Below, piece by piece: positions 44,910 to 53,599 of a stretch of DNA of 64,000 nt (the stretch's first letter is position 1; each line of letters begins with the position of its first letter). Below the pieces are notes generated by a model. That model was given only the letters and a program-made list of their open reading frames with translations, did not search any database and was not told where the DNA came from. The stretch covers positions 1-64,000 of the forward strand of contig NZ_LGCI01000005.1 of NCBI RefSeq assembly GCF_001281525.1. Direction: 5' to 3'. A program made the translations under genes and the position numbers. The DNA comes from Lysinibacillus macroides (GTDB lineage Bacteria > Bacillota > Bacilli > Bacillales_A > Planococcaceae).

Positions 44910-45496
44910 ATAAAATCGAATCTCGGTGTTTATTATGCTCACAGCCTCTAAAGACCACAATCTCCTGGAAGGCTTTCTTAACAAAACAATTTTCGCCAAC
45001 TATTTGTGAAAAATGTAGTGCTCGCTTTGTCCCTGCACAATCAACAACAGCACTTTATCAATATAATGAGACAATGAGAGAGTATTTGCATCAATTAAAG
45101 TTTTTACAAGATGTCGCTCTTGCAAAGGTATTTCGGCAGGAGCTTTATACCCGATTTAAAAAGGAAAAGGCCATTATTCTACCTATTCCAATGCATCCCA
45201 TAAAACAGCAGGAACGCACCTTCTCACATACCGAGGAGCTTTTAAAGGCAGCGTATATTCCCTATATTCAGCTACTAGAGAAAACAACAACGGAGACACA
45301 AAGCTCAAAAAATCGAGACCAGCGCATACACGCATCTCCACTTTTTCGTTTAAAGGCAGGGGCACAGGTGGAATATAAAGATTACCTACTTTTTGACGAT
45401 ATAAAAACTACAGGAACAACTTTAAAGCATGCTATAGAGGTGTTAATGACAGCAGGAGCTAAAAATGTCCAGTACTTCACATTAATTGATGGCTGA
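44906..45496 (+). CDS. comFC: Competence protein ComFC (phosphoribosyltransferase-like)
   Basis: 196 residues. N-terminal zinc finger (CLLCSQPL, then ICEKCSARF) and a PRTase-type domain with ILPIPMHPIKQQERTFSHTE, SSKNRDQRIHASPLF and the PRPP loop YLLFDDIKTTGTTLKHA. ComFC/GntX proteins assist transformation, probably by binding ComFA. Start overlaps comFA (ATGA), a sign of translational coupling. Confidence 0.93.
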   Translation: MNKIESRCLLCSQPLKTTISWKAFLTKQFSPTICEKCSARFVPAQSTTALYQYNETMREYLHQLKFLQDVALAKVFRQELYTRFKKEKAIILPIPMHPIKQQERTFSHTEELLKAAYIPYIQLLEKTTTETQSSKNRDQRIHASPLFRLKAGAQVEYKDYLLFDDIKTTGTTLKHAIEVLMTAGAKNVQYFTLIDG

Positions 45497-45577
45497 AAAT
45501 ATGAATCGGTTATGTATATAATAGATTATGAGTATATCATTGATAGATTACGATGACTGGTAAGAGGAGGAAAAGAG

Positions 45578-45991
45578 ATGGCAGAGGTTCGCAATTGTCC
45601 AAAATGTAATGAATTTTTTAACTATATAGGCTTAAGGGAAGTATGTCATAAGTGTGCGCAATCAGAGGAAGAGCTGTATCAGATTGTTTATCGTTTTTTA
45701 CGTAAACGTGAGAACCGAGCAGCAACGGTAGAGCGTATTGTGGAAGCAACAGGAGCAGAGCAGGATTTATTATATAAATGGGTGCGTAAAGGACGTTTAC
45801 AGCCAGCCATGTTTCCTAATTTGGGCTATCCCTGCGATAATTGTGGCCATCTTACGAATAAAGGAAAGCTTTGTACGAAATGTCAGGATGATTTAAAGGC
45901 AGATTTACGTACATTTGAAGCGGCAAAGGAATTCCGTGAAAGTGTAGAAGAACGTGATCGTGCAACATATCATTCAGATCGTAAGCGTTAG
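45578..45991 (+). CDS. yvyF: Flagellar operon protein YvyF
   Basis: 137 residues: N-terminal zinc finger (NCPKCNEFFNYIGLREVCHKC), a short helical part (VERIVEATGAEQDLLYKWV, like an HTH) and a second finger (PCDNCGHLTNKGKLCTKC). This is the TIGR03826/YvyF family, found with flgM in Bacillales. Role in flagellar regulation is likely, but the molecular function is unknown. GAGGAGG precedes the ATG. Confidence 0.9.
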   Translation: MAEVRNCPKCNEFFNYIGLREVCHKCAQSEEELYQIVYRFLRKRENRAATVERIVEATGAEQDLLYKWVRKGRLQPAMFPNLGYPCDNCGHLTNKGKLCTKCQDDLKADLRTFEAAKEFRESVEERDRATYHSDRKR

Positions 45992-46000
45992 ACAATTAGA

Positions 46001-46038
46001 GGTGTGTTAATTTTAAACAAAATTAACACACTTTTTTA
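46001..46038 (+). terminator. Terminator after yvyF
   Basis: GTGTGTTAATTTT pairs with AAAATTAACACAC, followed by TTTTTTA; perfect 13-bp stem. Confidence 0.88.
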
Positions 46039-46050
46039 GATGTGAAAACT

Positions 46051-46076
46051 TAACATTATGTGAGACAATCCGAAAT
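46051..46076 (+). promoter_or_regulatory. Sigma-D-like promoter for flgM
   Basis: TAAC (46051-46054), 14 bases, then TCCGAAAT, against the sigma-D consensus TAAA-N15-GCCGATAT. It lies 38 bases before the flgM start and just after a terminator, as in B. subtilis, where flgM has its own sigma-D promoter. Confidence 0.5.
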
Positions 46077-46113
46077 AATAGGAAGAGAAGACTTTTTGAT
46101 GGGAGGGTTCAAT

Positions 46114-46374
46114 ATGAAAATTACATCTTATGGTATTCATGCGATGGATGCCTATAAAAAACAAGTACGCAATGTTAAATCGGATACAAACAAAGCATCT
46201 TTTGCAGATAAAATTGAAATTTCCAAGGCTGCACAGGAGTTGCAAGGGGTATCAACCTATGGCACTGAGCGCGCAGAACGTGTCCAACAATTGAAAGAGG
46301 ATATCGCTTCAGGTGAATACAAAGTAAACGCTCGCCAAGTAGCAGAGGACATGCTGAAATATTATCGTTTCTAA
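46114..46374 (+). CDS. flgM: Anti-sigma-D factor FlgM
   Basis: 86 residues, typical FlgM size. MKITSYGIHAMDAY at the start and the C-terminal sigma-binding helices (DKIEISKAAQEL; ERVQQLKEDIASGEYKVNARQVAEDMLKYY). It holds sigma-D inactive until the hook is complete. ATG at 46114 has GGGAGGG 6 bases upstream; an in-frame ATG at 46060 would overlap the promoter. Confidence 0.95.
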   Translation: MKITSYGIHAMDAYKKQVRNVKSDTNKASFADKIEISKAAQELQGVSTYGTERAERVQQLKEDIASGEYKVNARQVAEDMLKYYRF

Positions 46375-46389
46375 GGGGGTGTTCATGAT

Positions 46390-46890
46390 ATGTCTGTAGA
46401 AGCGATATGTTCTACATTAACTATGCTAGAAAGAATGCATAAAAGCTTACTTGAACTAGCCTATAAAAAAACAGAAATTATTAAAGCTGGCGATATCGAA
46501 GCACTGGGTCAATTGCTCAAGGACGAGCAGGCACATGTAGCAGCCATCGATAAGTTCGAGCAACAGCGTCAGAAACAAGTAACGGATTACTTTGAGGCAA
46601 AGGGAGTTGCTTCAACTGACAATAGAACTGTGGCGGATGTCATCGAGGCCGCTGAACAACAAGCTGATAAAGAAGCATTATCAGCAGTTCGCGATCGTTT
46701 ATTAGTAATTATTAACGACTTACGAAACCAAAATGACTTAAATCAAAAGCTTGTATTCCAATCACTACAAATTGTTAACCTAACATTAGATTCCTTGAAA
46801 CCTCGTACAGAGCAAATAAACTACTCTAGTAGTGAGGTACATGGTACAAATAGTGTAGCGAAAAAATCATATTTCGATTCGCAAGCATAA
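46390..46890 (+). CDS. flgN: Flagellar chaperone FlgN
   Basis: 166 residues, mostly helical: LTMLERMHKSLLELAYKKTEIIKAGD at the start is typical FlgN, and the C-terminal helix (NDLNQKLVFQSLQIVNLTLDSL) would hold FlgK/FlgL. GGGGGTG lies upstream. It sits directly between flgM and flgK, as in B. subtilis yvyG. Confidence 0.92.
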   Translation: MSVEAICSTLTMLERMHKSLLELAYKKTEIIKAGDIEALGQLLKDEQAHVAAIDKFEQQRQKQVTDYFEAKGVASTDNRTVADVIEAAEQQADKEALSAVRDRLLVIINDLRNQNDLNQKLVFQSLQIVNLTLDSLKPRTEQINYSSSEVHGTNSVAKKSYFDSQA

Positions 46891-46906
46891 AAAGGGAGGA
46901 ACAACA

Positions 46907-48457
46907 ATGCGCTCAACATTTATGGGCTTAGAAACAAATAAACGAGGTCTCTTCACACAACAAACGGCTTTATATACAACAGGGCATAATATTTCGAATG
47001 CCAATACATTAGGCTATTCTCGTCAACGTGTTAATATGCAAGCAACACCTGGCTTTCCAAGACCAGGTTTGAACCAACCCAATTATCCAGGTCATCTTGG
47101 AACAGGTGTAGAAGCAGGCTCGATTCAGCGGATTCGCGATGAATTTATTGATCGACAATATCGACAAGAAACAAATAGGCTAGGTTATTGGGAATCCACG
47201 GTGAAGTCTATTTCACAAATGGAAGATGTAATGGATGAGCCTTCTAAATATGGAATTAACCAAGCGTTTACAGATTTTTGGAAATCTATGGAGGATATTA
47301 CGAAAGATCCACAGTTATCGGCTGCACGTCAAGTGTTAATTGCTAACGGGAGAACCCTTGCAGACTCCTTCAATTATATGGATCAACAATTAAAGAAGAT
47401 TCAGGGGAACATCGGAAATGAAATCAAGGTTACAACAGACAATGTCAACTCGTTACTTAAACAAATTGCACAGATTAATAAGCAAATTGAAATGGTAGAA
47501 CCAAGTGGCTATGTGCCGAATGATTTATATGATGTGCGTGATGTATTAGTGGATGAGTTAAATAAACAGTTACCTGTCTCCATTTTACGAGAAAAAACTG
47601 GTGGGTTAGCAAAAGATGTAGCAGAAGGCACAATGACGATTACTTATGTACCAACAGATGGCAGTGCACCAATTACTTTAGTGAAGGGCAAAGAATATGC
47701 AGCACTTGCTGTGATGGATAGAAATGGTCTCCGAGTTGATGGTGAGGAGGATGACCCAGCAACAGGAAGTTTTGCAGAGTTTCAGGAGTTTCGAGTTTCT
47801 GCTATTGGAGACCCACCAGCCGATCCAACAACAGGTTCTTTTACTATTAACTACGCTCAGCTACATAAAGAAGGTGGAGGTTTGCGAGCACTAATAGAGG
47901 CATATGGGCATGATACAGGGCAAGGTCTTTATCCAGAAATGCTAGCCAATTTAGATACATTAGCTAATGAATTTATTACCACGTTTAATACGATTCATCG
48001 AGCAGGCTTTGGTTTAAATGACACTTTGGGCAATCGGGATTTCTTCAGTGGTACGACAGCTAGAGATTTTAGAGTAGTGATTACGGATCCAGAAGATGTG
48101 GCTGTATCTGATACGGCAGGTGAATCTGGTAATAATAAAAATATGCTTGAACTAGCAGCGTTACAATCTAAGGCAAATGCTATTTTAGGTCAAGCGACAT
48201 TTCAAAACTACTATAGAGGAATAACAGGGAACTTAGCTGTCAGAGGGAAAGAGGCAGATACTAATGTGAAAAATTCACAGGCACTACACTTACAAATCGC
48301 AAATAATCGTGCTTCGATGAGTTCGGTTCATTTGGATGAAGAGATGACCAATATGATTACATTTCAACAAGCCTACAACGCCAATGCACGTATGATTACA
48401 GTCGTAGATGAAACATTAGATAGAATTATCAATGGAATGGGACGAGTAGGACTATAA
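46907..48457 (+). CDS. flgK: Flagellar hook-associated protein 1
   Basis: 516 residues. N-terminal rod-type domain (MRSTFMGLETNKRGLFTQQT, HNISNANTLGYSRQRV) and C-terminal domain (VHLDEEMTNMITFQQAYNAN, ARMITVVDETLDRII) frame a variable middle, the normal FlgK plan. It forms the first hook-filament junction ring. GGGAGG precedes the ATG. Confidence 0.96.
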   Translation: MRSTFMGLETNKRGLFTQQTALYTTGHNISNANTLGYSRQRVNMQATPGFPRPGLNQPNYPGHLGTGVEAGSIQRIRDEFIDRQYRQETNRLGYWESTVKSISQMEDVMDEPSKYGINQAFTDFWKSMEDITKDPQLSAARQVLIANGRTLADSFNYMDQQLKKIQGNIGNEIKVTTDNVNSLLKQIAQINKQIEMVEPSGYVPNDLYDVRDVLVDELNKQLPVSILREKTGGLAKDVAEGTMTITYVPTDGSAPITLVKGKEYAALAVMDRNGLRVDGEEDDPATGSFAEFQEFRVSAIGDPPADPTTGSFTINYAQLHKEGGGLRALIEAYGHDTGQGLYPEMLANLDTLANEFITTFNTIHRAGFGLNDTLGNRDFFSGTTARDFRVVITDPEDVAVSDTAGESGNNKNMLELAALQSKANAILGQATFQNYYRGITGNLAVRGKEADTNVKNSQALHLQIANNRASMSSVHLDEEMTNMITFQQAYNANARMITVVDETLDRIINGMGRVGL

Positions 48458-48482
48458 TCGTTATTTAAAAGGAGAGTTAATA

Positions 48483-49409
48483 ATGCGTGTTACACAATCT
48501 ATGCTATCTAGTAATATGTTAAGGAATTTAAATAATAGTTATGGGAAAATGTCAAACTATCAAGATATGTTGACCTCTGGTAGAAAATTTACCAAACCAT
48601 CTGAGGATCCTGTTGCAGCAGTGATGGGGATGGGGTACCGTGTGGATCTTGGTAAAACTGAACAATACCAACGTAATTTAAGTACAGCAAATTCATGGTT
48701 GGATTCAACAGACGAAGCACTTGATCAAGCGAGTTCGGCATTAAAGCGTGTCAAGGAGCTGATTGTACAGGCAGCAAACGATACAAATGGGACTGAACGT
48801 CAAAAAATTAATGCAGAAATGAAACAAATTAAAGAGCATCTACGCGATATTAGCAATACGCAAGTTGCTGGGAATTATATTTTTTCAGGTACACATGTAA
48901 ACGAGCCGCTCTATACGGATAAAATAGGTCCACAAAATCCAGCTGTTACAACACTTGGCAAAGAGAAAACGGTTGAGATTGATGTGTTTGATGGAATTAG
49001 AATGTCCATTAATACACCAGGAGCTGAGTTGTTTGGTGAACTAGATGACTTTATGGCCCATGTAACAACCATTTTAGACGATGATACTAAAACCAGTGAT
49101 GAGATCAGTGAAGCGCTTGGCTTACAAGTTATAGATGGTGCTGGTACAACAATCCCAGCACTAGATAGCGTTCATGAAAAGACATTGAAAATGCAAGCAG
49201 ATGTTGGAGCACGTCAAAATCGTGTCGAGCTGATGGAAAATCGACTAGGAATAGGTGAAGGAAATATCATAAAGCAAATGTCCCTAAATGAAGATACGGA
49301 ATATCCCGCAACGATTACCAATATGGTAACACAAAGTTCCATTCACCAAGCCGCTCTATCAGTAGGAGCAAAAATTATTCAGCAAACCTTAGTAGATTTT
49401 ATAAGATAA
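48483..49409 (+). CDS. flgL: Flagellar hook-associated protein 3
   Basis: 308 residues. MRVTQSMLSSNMLRNLNNS with RKFTKPSEDPVAAV, and the C-terminal helix ITNMVTQSSIHQAALSVGAKIIQQTLVDF, both typical of FlgL. It forms the second junction ring on which flagellin is laid. The last codons and the stop lie inside a perfect 16-bp-arm palindrome. Confidence 0.95.
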   Translation: MRVTQSMLSSNMLRNLNNSYGKMSNYQDMLTSGRKFTKPSEDPVAAVMGMGYRVDLGKTEQYQRNLSTANSWLDSTDEALDQASSALKRVKELIVQAANDTNGTERQKINAEMKQIKEHLRDISNTQVAGNYIFSGTHVNEPLYTDKIGPQNPAVTTLGKEKTVEIDVFDGIRMSINTPGAELFGELDDFMAHVTTILDDDTKTSDEISEALGLQVIDGAGTTIPALDSVHEKTLKMQADVGARQNRVELMENRLGIGEGNIIKQMSLNEDTEYPATITNMVTQSSIHQAALSVGAKIIQQTLVDFIR

Positions 49410-49421
49410 AATCTACTAAGG
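49388..49421. terminator. Perfect palindrome across the flgL stop
   Basis: CCTTAGTAGATTTTAT and ATAAAATCTACTAAGG, 16-base arms around AAG. The stem covers the flgL stop. No T-run follows, so it may serve mRNA stability or end-processing and not termination. Confidence 0.6.
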
Positions 49422-49527
49422 TTCTGCCTCGAAAGCGAAGCGGCAGAGGCAAACGTTTTTGTATTTGAAGTAGATTTTATAATATAGAATCTGCTAAGGT
49501 TCTATCCTGAAGGCAAAGTGGAAGGGG
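49392..49527. repeat. Imperfect 78-bp-period duplication between flgL and yviE
   Basis: The block from GTAGATTTTATAAGAT at 49392 is repeated from 49470 (GTAGATTTTATAATAT), each continuing through AATCTRCTAAGGTTCT and a GAAGGCAAAG-like or GAAAGCGAAG-like tail, about 57 bases per copy. The second copy has lost perfect pairing of its arms. Confidence 0.7.
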
Positions 49528-49599
49528 AAAAATAGTAACCTATTATCAAAAAGTATTTGACTAATCGATTTAGATATTTTTTGGAAAGGTGAGATGCAT

Positions 49600-50166
49600 A
49601 TGAAATTACCGCAAATTCAAATTCGTACAACGGATATTCAGATGAATTGGCAAAAACAGGCCCCTGTCCAGCATATTCAGCAGCCACAAGCTAAACTAAC
49701 AATTTCTCAGCCTGCTGCAACACTTGAAATGCATACAACACCGGGCAAATTGACAATTGATTCCTCAGATGCTAGAAGAGATTTAGGCTACTTTCCAACT
49801 GGTGAAATGATAAAGCGCTATGCACAAGAGGGAAAGCAAGAGGCTATGAGGGGTCTTGCGCGTCGTGCTCAAGAAGGGCGACAAATGATGGAGAGTGCTG
49901 GTAAAGGACAAAAAGATGCTGTGATCCAACAGATTGCTAAACAAAACCATGGTCCAAAAAGAGAAGGACCATATAATATTAAATTTGTCCCTTCTGTCGG
50001 TTCGGTGAAAACTAACTATCAACCTAGCAAACTAGACATCAATATTACACGTAATAAACCACAAATTAATGTACAAGTAAACAAAGCAATACATGATTAC
50101 ACACCTGGTAAAATAATGGGAACAATGGTGCAAAGACCGCGTGTCGATATTGATGTTCTCAGTTAA
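49600..50166 (+). CDS. yviE: YviE-like flagellar-locus protein (DUF6470)
   Basis: 188 residues, rich in Gln and Pro. MKLPQIQIRTTDIQMNWQ at the start, AKLTISQPAATLEMHTTPGKLTIDS and the C-terminal IHDYTPGKIMGTMVQRPRVDIDV match the YviE/DUF6470 family that sits between flgL and fliW in Bacillales. Function unknown. ATG at 49600 has AAGGTGAG at a proper distance; ATG 49594 is too close. Confidence 0.88.
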   Translation: MKLPQIQIRTTDIQMNWQKQAPVQHIQQPQAKLTISQPAATLEMHTTPGKLTIDSSDARRDLGYFPTGEMIKRYAQEGKQEAMRGLARRAQEGRQMMESAGKGQKDAVIQQIAKQNHGPKREGPYNIKFVPSVGSVKTNYQPSKLDINITRNKPQINVQVNKAIHDYTPGKIMGTMVQRPRVDIDVLS

Positions 50167-50205
50167 CAAGCGGATAAAATAAACAGAAGAAGGGTTCAAA
50201 AATAG

Positions 50206-50646
50206 ATGAAAATTAATACAAAATTTTTAGGTGAGATAGAAATTGCAGAGCAAGATATTTTAACATTCGAACATGGTTTAATGGGATTAGAAGAATATAC
50301 AAAGTTTGCTTTATTACCACTCGACGTCGATTTACCATTAGTTCTTTTGCAAGCAACAGAATGTGCGGAAATCAGTTTTATCCTTGCGTTTCCATATGCT
50401 TTTAAGCCAGACTATAACTTTGATTTAAGCAATGACGATAAAGAACAGTTGCAAATTGAAAAAGAAGAAGATGTAATGACCTATGTGATTATTACATTAA
50501 AAGAACCATTCCAAGAATCAACATTGAACCTACTAGCACCAATAGTGATGAATAGTAACAAAAAGCTAGGTAAACAAATTGTGTTACATGACAAAGATTA
50601 CCCGTTACGTTATCCAATTCCAACACTAAAGGAAAGTATGAAATAA
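50206..50646 (+). CDS. fliW: Flagellar assembly factor FliW
   Basis: 146 residues. [30 protein letters not shown] and the C-terminal [12 protein letters not shown] are standard FliW. It binds CsrA away from the hag mRNA when flagellin levels fall, in a three-part switch FliW-CsrA-Hag. The stop overlaps the csrA start by one base (TAATG). Confidence 0.95.
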   Translation: MKINTKFLGEIEIAEQDILTFEHGLMGLEEYTKFALLPLDVDLPLVLLQATECAEISFILAFPYAFKPDYNFDLSNDDKEQLQIEKEEDVMTYVIITLKEPFQESTLNLLAPIVMNSNKKLGKQIVLHDKDYPLRYPIPTLKESMK

Positions 50647-50867
50647 TGTTAGTTTTATCTAGGAAAAAAAATGAGTCCATTATGATTGGTGAACAAATTG
50701 AAGTGAAAATACTAGCAATCGAAGGCGAGCAAATTAAGATAGGCATTGTCGCACCAAAAGCAGTAACAATTCATCGGACAGAAGTATTTCAAGCGATTCA
50801 AGGTCAAAATAAAGAAGCACTTGCGATGACGACAGATGTATTAGAACAGTTGAAAAAGCATAAATAG
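50646..50867 (+). CDS. csrA: Carbon storage regulator CsrA (hag translational repressor)
   Basis: 73 residues: [44 protein letters not shown], the full CsrA fold. In Bacillus it blocks translation of hag mRNA at two GGA sites; both kinds of site are visible in the hag leader at 53557-53592. Coupled to fliW. Confidence 0.96.
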   Translation: MLVLSRKKNESIMIGEQIEVKILAIEGEQIKIGIVAPKAVTIHRTEVFQAIQGQNKEALAMTTDVLEQLKKHK

Positions 50868-50870
50868 AAT

Positions 50871-50918
50871 ACAAAAGGAGATACTTAGGCAAATTTGTCT
50901 AGGTATCTCCTTTTATGT
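50871..50918 (+). terminator. Terminator of the flgM-csrA operon
   Basis: AAAAGGAGATACTTAGGCAA pairs (with mismatches) with TTGTCTAGGTATCTCCTTTT, a long stem directly after csrA. Confidence 0.85.
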
Positions 50919-50996
50919 TGAAGATCAAAGTTGTGTTACTTAATTTGAGAGTAATTTATAGTCTTGAATCTGTTTTACTAATAGGCAGGGTTTCTT

Positions 50997-53195
50997 TCAA
51001 ATTTTATAGGTCCTTTCTTCAAATTTTTTAATCGCTCGATTAAATATTTGTTGTAAATCATTGGTTGTCTGTTCAAAAAAATGATTTGTGGTAATACGAT
51101 TTTGCATATCATTGGCTTTTTGTTCGTAGTATTCCCTATTGCTTTTGAGTGTCAATATTTCTTGTGAGAATAATGTTAATTCTATACAATTCTCTTCCCC
51201 GGTGTATAGGCTAACAGCAGCAGTAGGATCAGTTGTAATAATGGGTAACTTGGCCCACATAGCTAGTGCTCCACTAATTCCTTCACCAAATCTAGGTGGA
51301 TTTACATAAATATCACAAATATGATATAAGTCAAATAAATGTTCTTCATATTCTATAAATAGTATTCTCTTTTCATCTACATATTTTTGATAAGAATTAT
51401 TTATTATCGAATGATATTGTGTACCTACAATCAACCATTTGCTGTCCATATCTGTATCTAAGACTTTTATTAGTTGCTCAACAAATGCTTTTGTGATTTC
51501 GGCTTCTAACTTAGTGCCAACTGTGATCATCACAAAATCCGAATCAGTCAATCCATACATTATTCGGTTTTTGATAACAGCTTTTTGAGGTTGCTCTATT
51601 TTGGTTGTATGGGATATATATTCTTGATCAGCAATATTGGTTTCATCATAAAATTGCTGTATTTGACTTTCCGGATAACCACTCGTGAATACATCAACAA
51701 ATTGACAAGCTTCTTCTCCACTGATCGACTGACTTACGATAGGGAAATACGGATACAATAAATCGGTTACTACATTATAAGATGACCCTATCTTATAAAT
51801 AATAGAAGGTTGGAAGTCAACAATTGCTTGTACATCTTGTTGTATCCGTTGTGTTCTTTCCAATGTACAATTGGAGTAATAGACATCTATTTCTGTATGT
51901 AAATGGGGGCGATGATATAATTGTTGTGTACTAGAACTTTTTATTGTATAGGCCATTAGCCACCCTAACTCGTTTGGTGAATAGGTAAATAAATCCTCAA
52001 CGAAAATTTTTATATCTGCTTTTGGATAATGCATTTTCAATTCATTTACATATTGAACTGCCAACTTAGTTGGACCATGTTCAATAGATAGAAACTGCCC
52101 TACAACAACCGCTATTCGATATGGTACTCGTTTTTGTTCTTTAGGAAGTGTTATTTCCTTTCTCCAAAATTGATTAATTTTTCCCATTAGTAGTAATTGA
52201 TCAGCTATCATCCCATCATAGGTAGGTTGATTGTGGGCTGTTTTATAGAACAAACTATTTGTGATGAGTGCATGAACTTGACTTGGATGTAAGCGGTCAA
52301 AATGTTTCTTTAAAAATGTATACTGCCTTTTTAACACAGACTGGTCTCTAAGTAACATACAAAATGTGTTATAATTTGCAAATGATACAAGTGGAAGCTC
52401 AGCTATGTCCAGATATGCTAGTATATAACGGAGAACCTCATCTGCTTTCCCCTTTGTTTTGGCATGTTCGAACAAAGTGAATAAAAAGCTTCTTTTTGTA
52501 AAGTCACTTTCTGATGTTGACATAATAGCGTGTATGAACTGGTACATTCCAAAGGCTGTTTGGATATAAAAAATCTTGTCTTGTGCATCGGATTTTTTCA
52601 ATGGAATCAATTTTTTATTTGCTAACGAAAAATGTGTTTCAACAAAATTGCCTTTACTAACAAACTGTAGATTATGTCTCAACTTTTTCTTTTCCACCAG
52701 CCTGAAATCCTCTATAGGAGAAATATCATTTAATAGACGTTGGTTAAATAAAAACGTTAAGTAACGATTGTCCACTTGATGCTGCTGATGCATATACACC
52801 TTGTGTAATCGTAAGTTGGTGCTATCTGCTTGCAGTATATCTAGCATAAAATCGACATTATTTTGGCTATCCATTGTTAAGAAATTTTTTTGCGCATTTG
52901 TTAATAATTCACTGTTTTTCGCCACAATAATGACGCCATCTAATAGCTCTGAATAAAATTTAGCACCAAAATGACCCAAATCCACTACGTTCGTTTGTAA
53001 AATAATCCTTGTCTTCGCAATTTCTCTAGCAGGTAGTATATCCTTTATAATTGCTTCCACAATATCTGGAAACATATCTCGGGCTGCAAATTGATAGTTA
53101 AACACTTCAAATTTTATCGGTAACGTATTTGTAAAATATTCGAAATCTTCAACAGTTAAACTTTCCGAAAAAAGATTAATTAAAATTTTCCTCAT
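50997..53195 (-). CDS. Large GT-B-type glycosyltransferase, probably for flagellar glycan
   Basis: About 732 residues, no signal peptide. The first ~350 residues are helical and unrecognised. The C-terminal half (~360-720) looks like a GT-B glycosyltransferase: YRIAVVVGQFLSIEHGPTKLAVQYV at the start of the first Rossmann part, and DSDFVMITVGTKLEAEI, ILFIEYEEHLFDLYHICDIYVNPPRFGEGISGALAMWAKLPIIT in the second. There GEGISGALAMW resembles the donor-binding loop of GT4-like enzymes. It lies on the opposite strand between csrA and hag, two genes usually adjacent, and beside a glycosylation island, so a role in flagellin glycosylation is inferred. The start is ATG 53195 or 53207; GAGAGG lies upstream and suits 53195 better. 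Confidence 0.65.
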   Translation of the reverse strand: MRKILINLFSESLTVEDFEYFTNTLPIKFEVFNYQFAARDMFPDIVEAIIKDILPAREIAKTRIILQTNVVDLGHFGAKFYSELLDGVIIVAKNSELLTNAQKNFLTMDSQNNVDFMLDILQADSTNLRLHKVYMHQQHQVDNRYLTFLFNQRLLNDISPIEDFRLVEKKKLRHNLQFVSKGNFVETHFSLANKKLIPLKKSDAQDKIFYIQTAFGMYQFIHAIMSTSESDFTKRSFLFTLFEHAKTKGKADEVLRYILAYLDIAELPLVSFANYNTFCMLLRDQSVLKRQYTFLKKHFDRLHPSQVHALITNSLFYKTAHNQPTYDGMIADQLLLMGKINQFWRKEITLPKEQKRVPYRIAVVVGQFLSIEHGPTKLAVQYVNELKMHYPKADIKIFVEDLFTYSPNELGWLMAYTIKSSSTQQLYHRPHLHTEIDVYYSNCTLERTQRIQQDVQAIVDFQPSIIYKIGSSYNVVTDLLYPYFPIVSQSISGEEACQFVDVFTSGYPESQIQQFYDETNIADQEYISHTTKIEQPQKAVIKNRIMYGLTDSDFVMITVGTKLEAEITKAFVEQLIKVLDTDMDSKWLIVGTQYHSIINNSYQKYVDEKRILFIEYEEHLFDLYHICDIYVNPPRFGEGISGALAMWAKLPIITTDPTAAVSLYTGEENCIELTLFSQEILTLKSNREYYEQKANDMQNRITTNHFFEQTTNDLQQIFNRAIKKFEERTYKI

Positions 53196-53207
53196 ATTGT
53201 TGAACAT

Positions 53208-53481
53208 CCTCTCTTTTTAATCATTTTTCGCTAAATTATTAACATTTTATTTTTAATCTGTTACAAATCAGCAATGATATCTTTATAAACATTTTATCAA
53301 AAAAAAAAAGAATTGGAATTACTAATCGTCACATTAACAATAATCCATCATGATAGATAAAACTGAATTAATTAACTGTCTTCGTTATTAATTCAAATGG
53401 CTAGCAGTCAAAGTAGAAAATTCAGTAAAGATTTAACCAGCGCTAGTAAATCCAAAAAAATAAAAAAATAAAAAAAACTAT
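53208..53481. other. AT-rich divergent region before the hag promoter
   Basis: It carries very AT-rich tracts (poly-A near 53300-53311 and 53455-53477) upstream of the sigma-D promoter of hag, which may act as UP elements. It also holds the promoter of the minus-strand glycosyltransferase, not located. No gene seen. Confidence 0.4.
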
Positions 53482-53507
53482 TAAACTTTTTTAAAACATT
53501 ACGATAT
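53482..53507 (+). promoter_or_regulatory. Sigma-D promoter of hag
   Basis: TAAA (53482-53485), 14 bases, then TACGATAT, close to TAAA-N15-GCCGATAT. It lies about 92 bases before the hag start and leaves room for a long regulated leader. Confidence 0.75.
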
Positions 53508-53556
53508 AGTAAATGTAGGGTACAGGGGTTATAAAAATAATGTCTGTTCCTATAAA

Positions 53557-53592
53557 CCACATGGACGTGGAATAAAAAACATTCAAGGAGGA
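53557..53592 (+). promoter_or_regulatory. CsrA-binding leader of hag (hairpin GGA plus Shine-Dalgarno GGA)
   Basis: CCAC at 53557-53560 and GTGG at 53567-53570 form a hairpin whose loop ATGGAC presents GGA, the classic CsrA site. A second GGA pair lies in AAGGAGGAA at 53585-53593, which is the ribosome site. The two-site arrangement is that of the B. subtilis hag leader, where CsrA blocks translation. Confidence 0.65.
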
Positions 53593-53599
53593 ATTCCAA

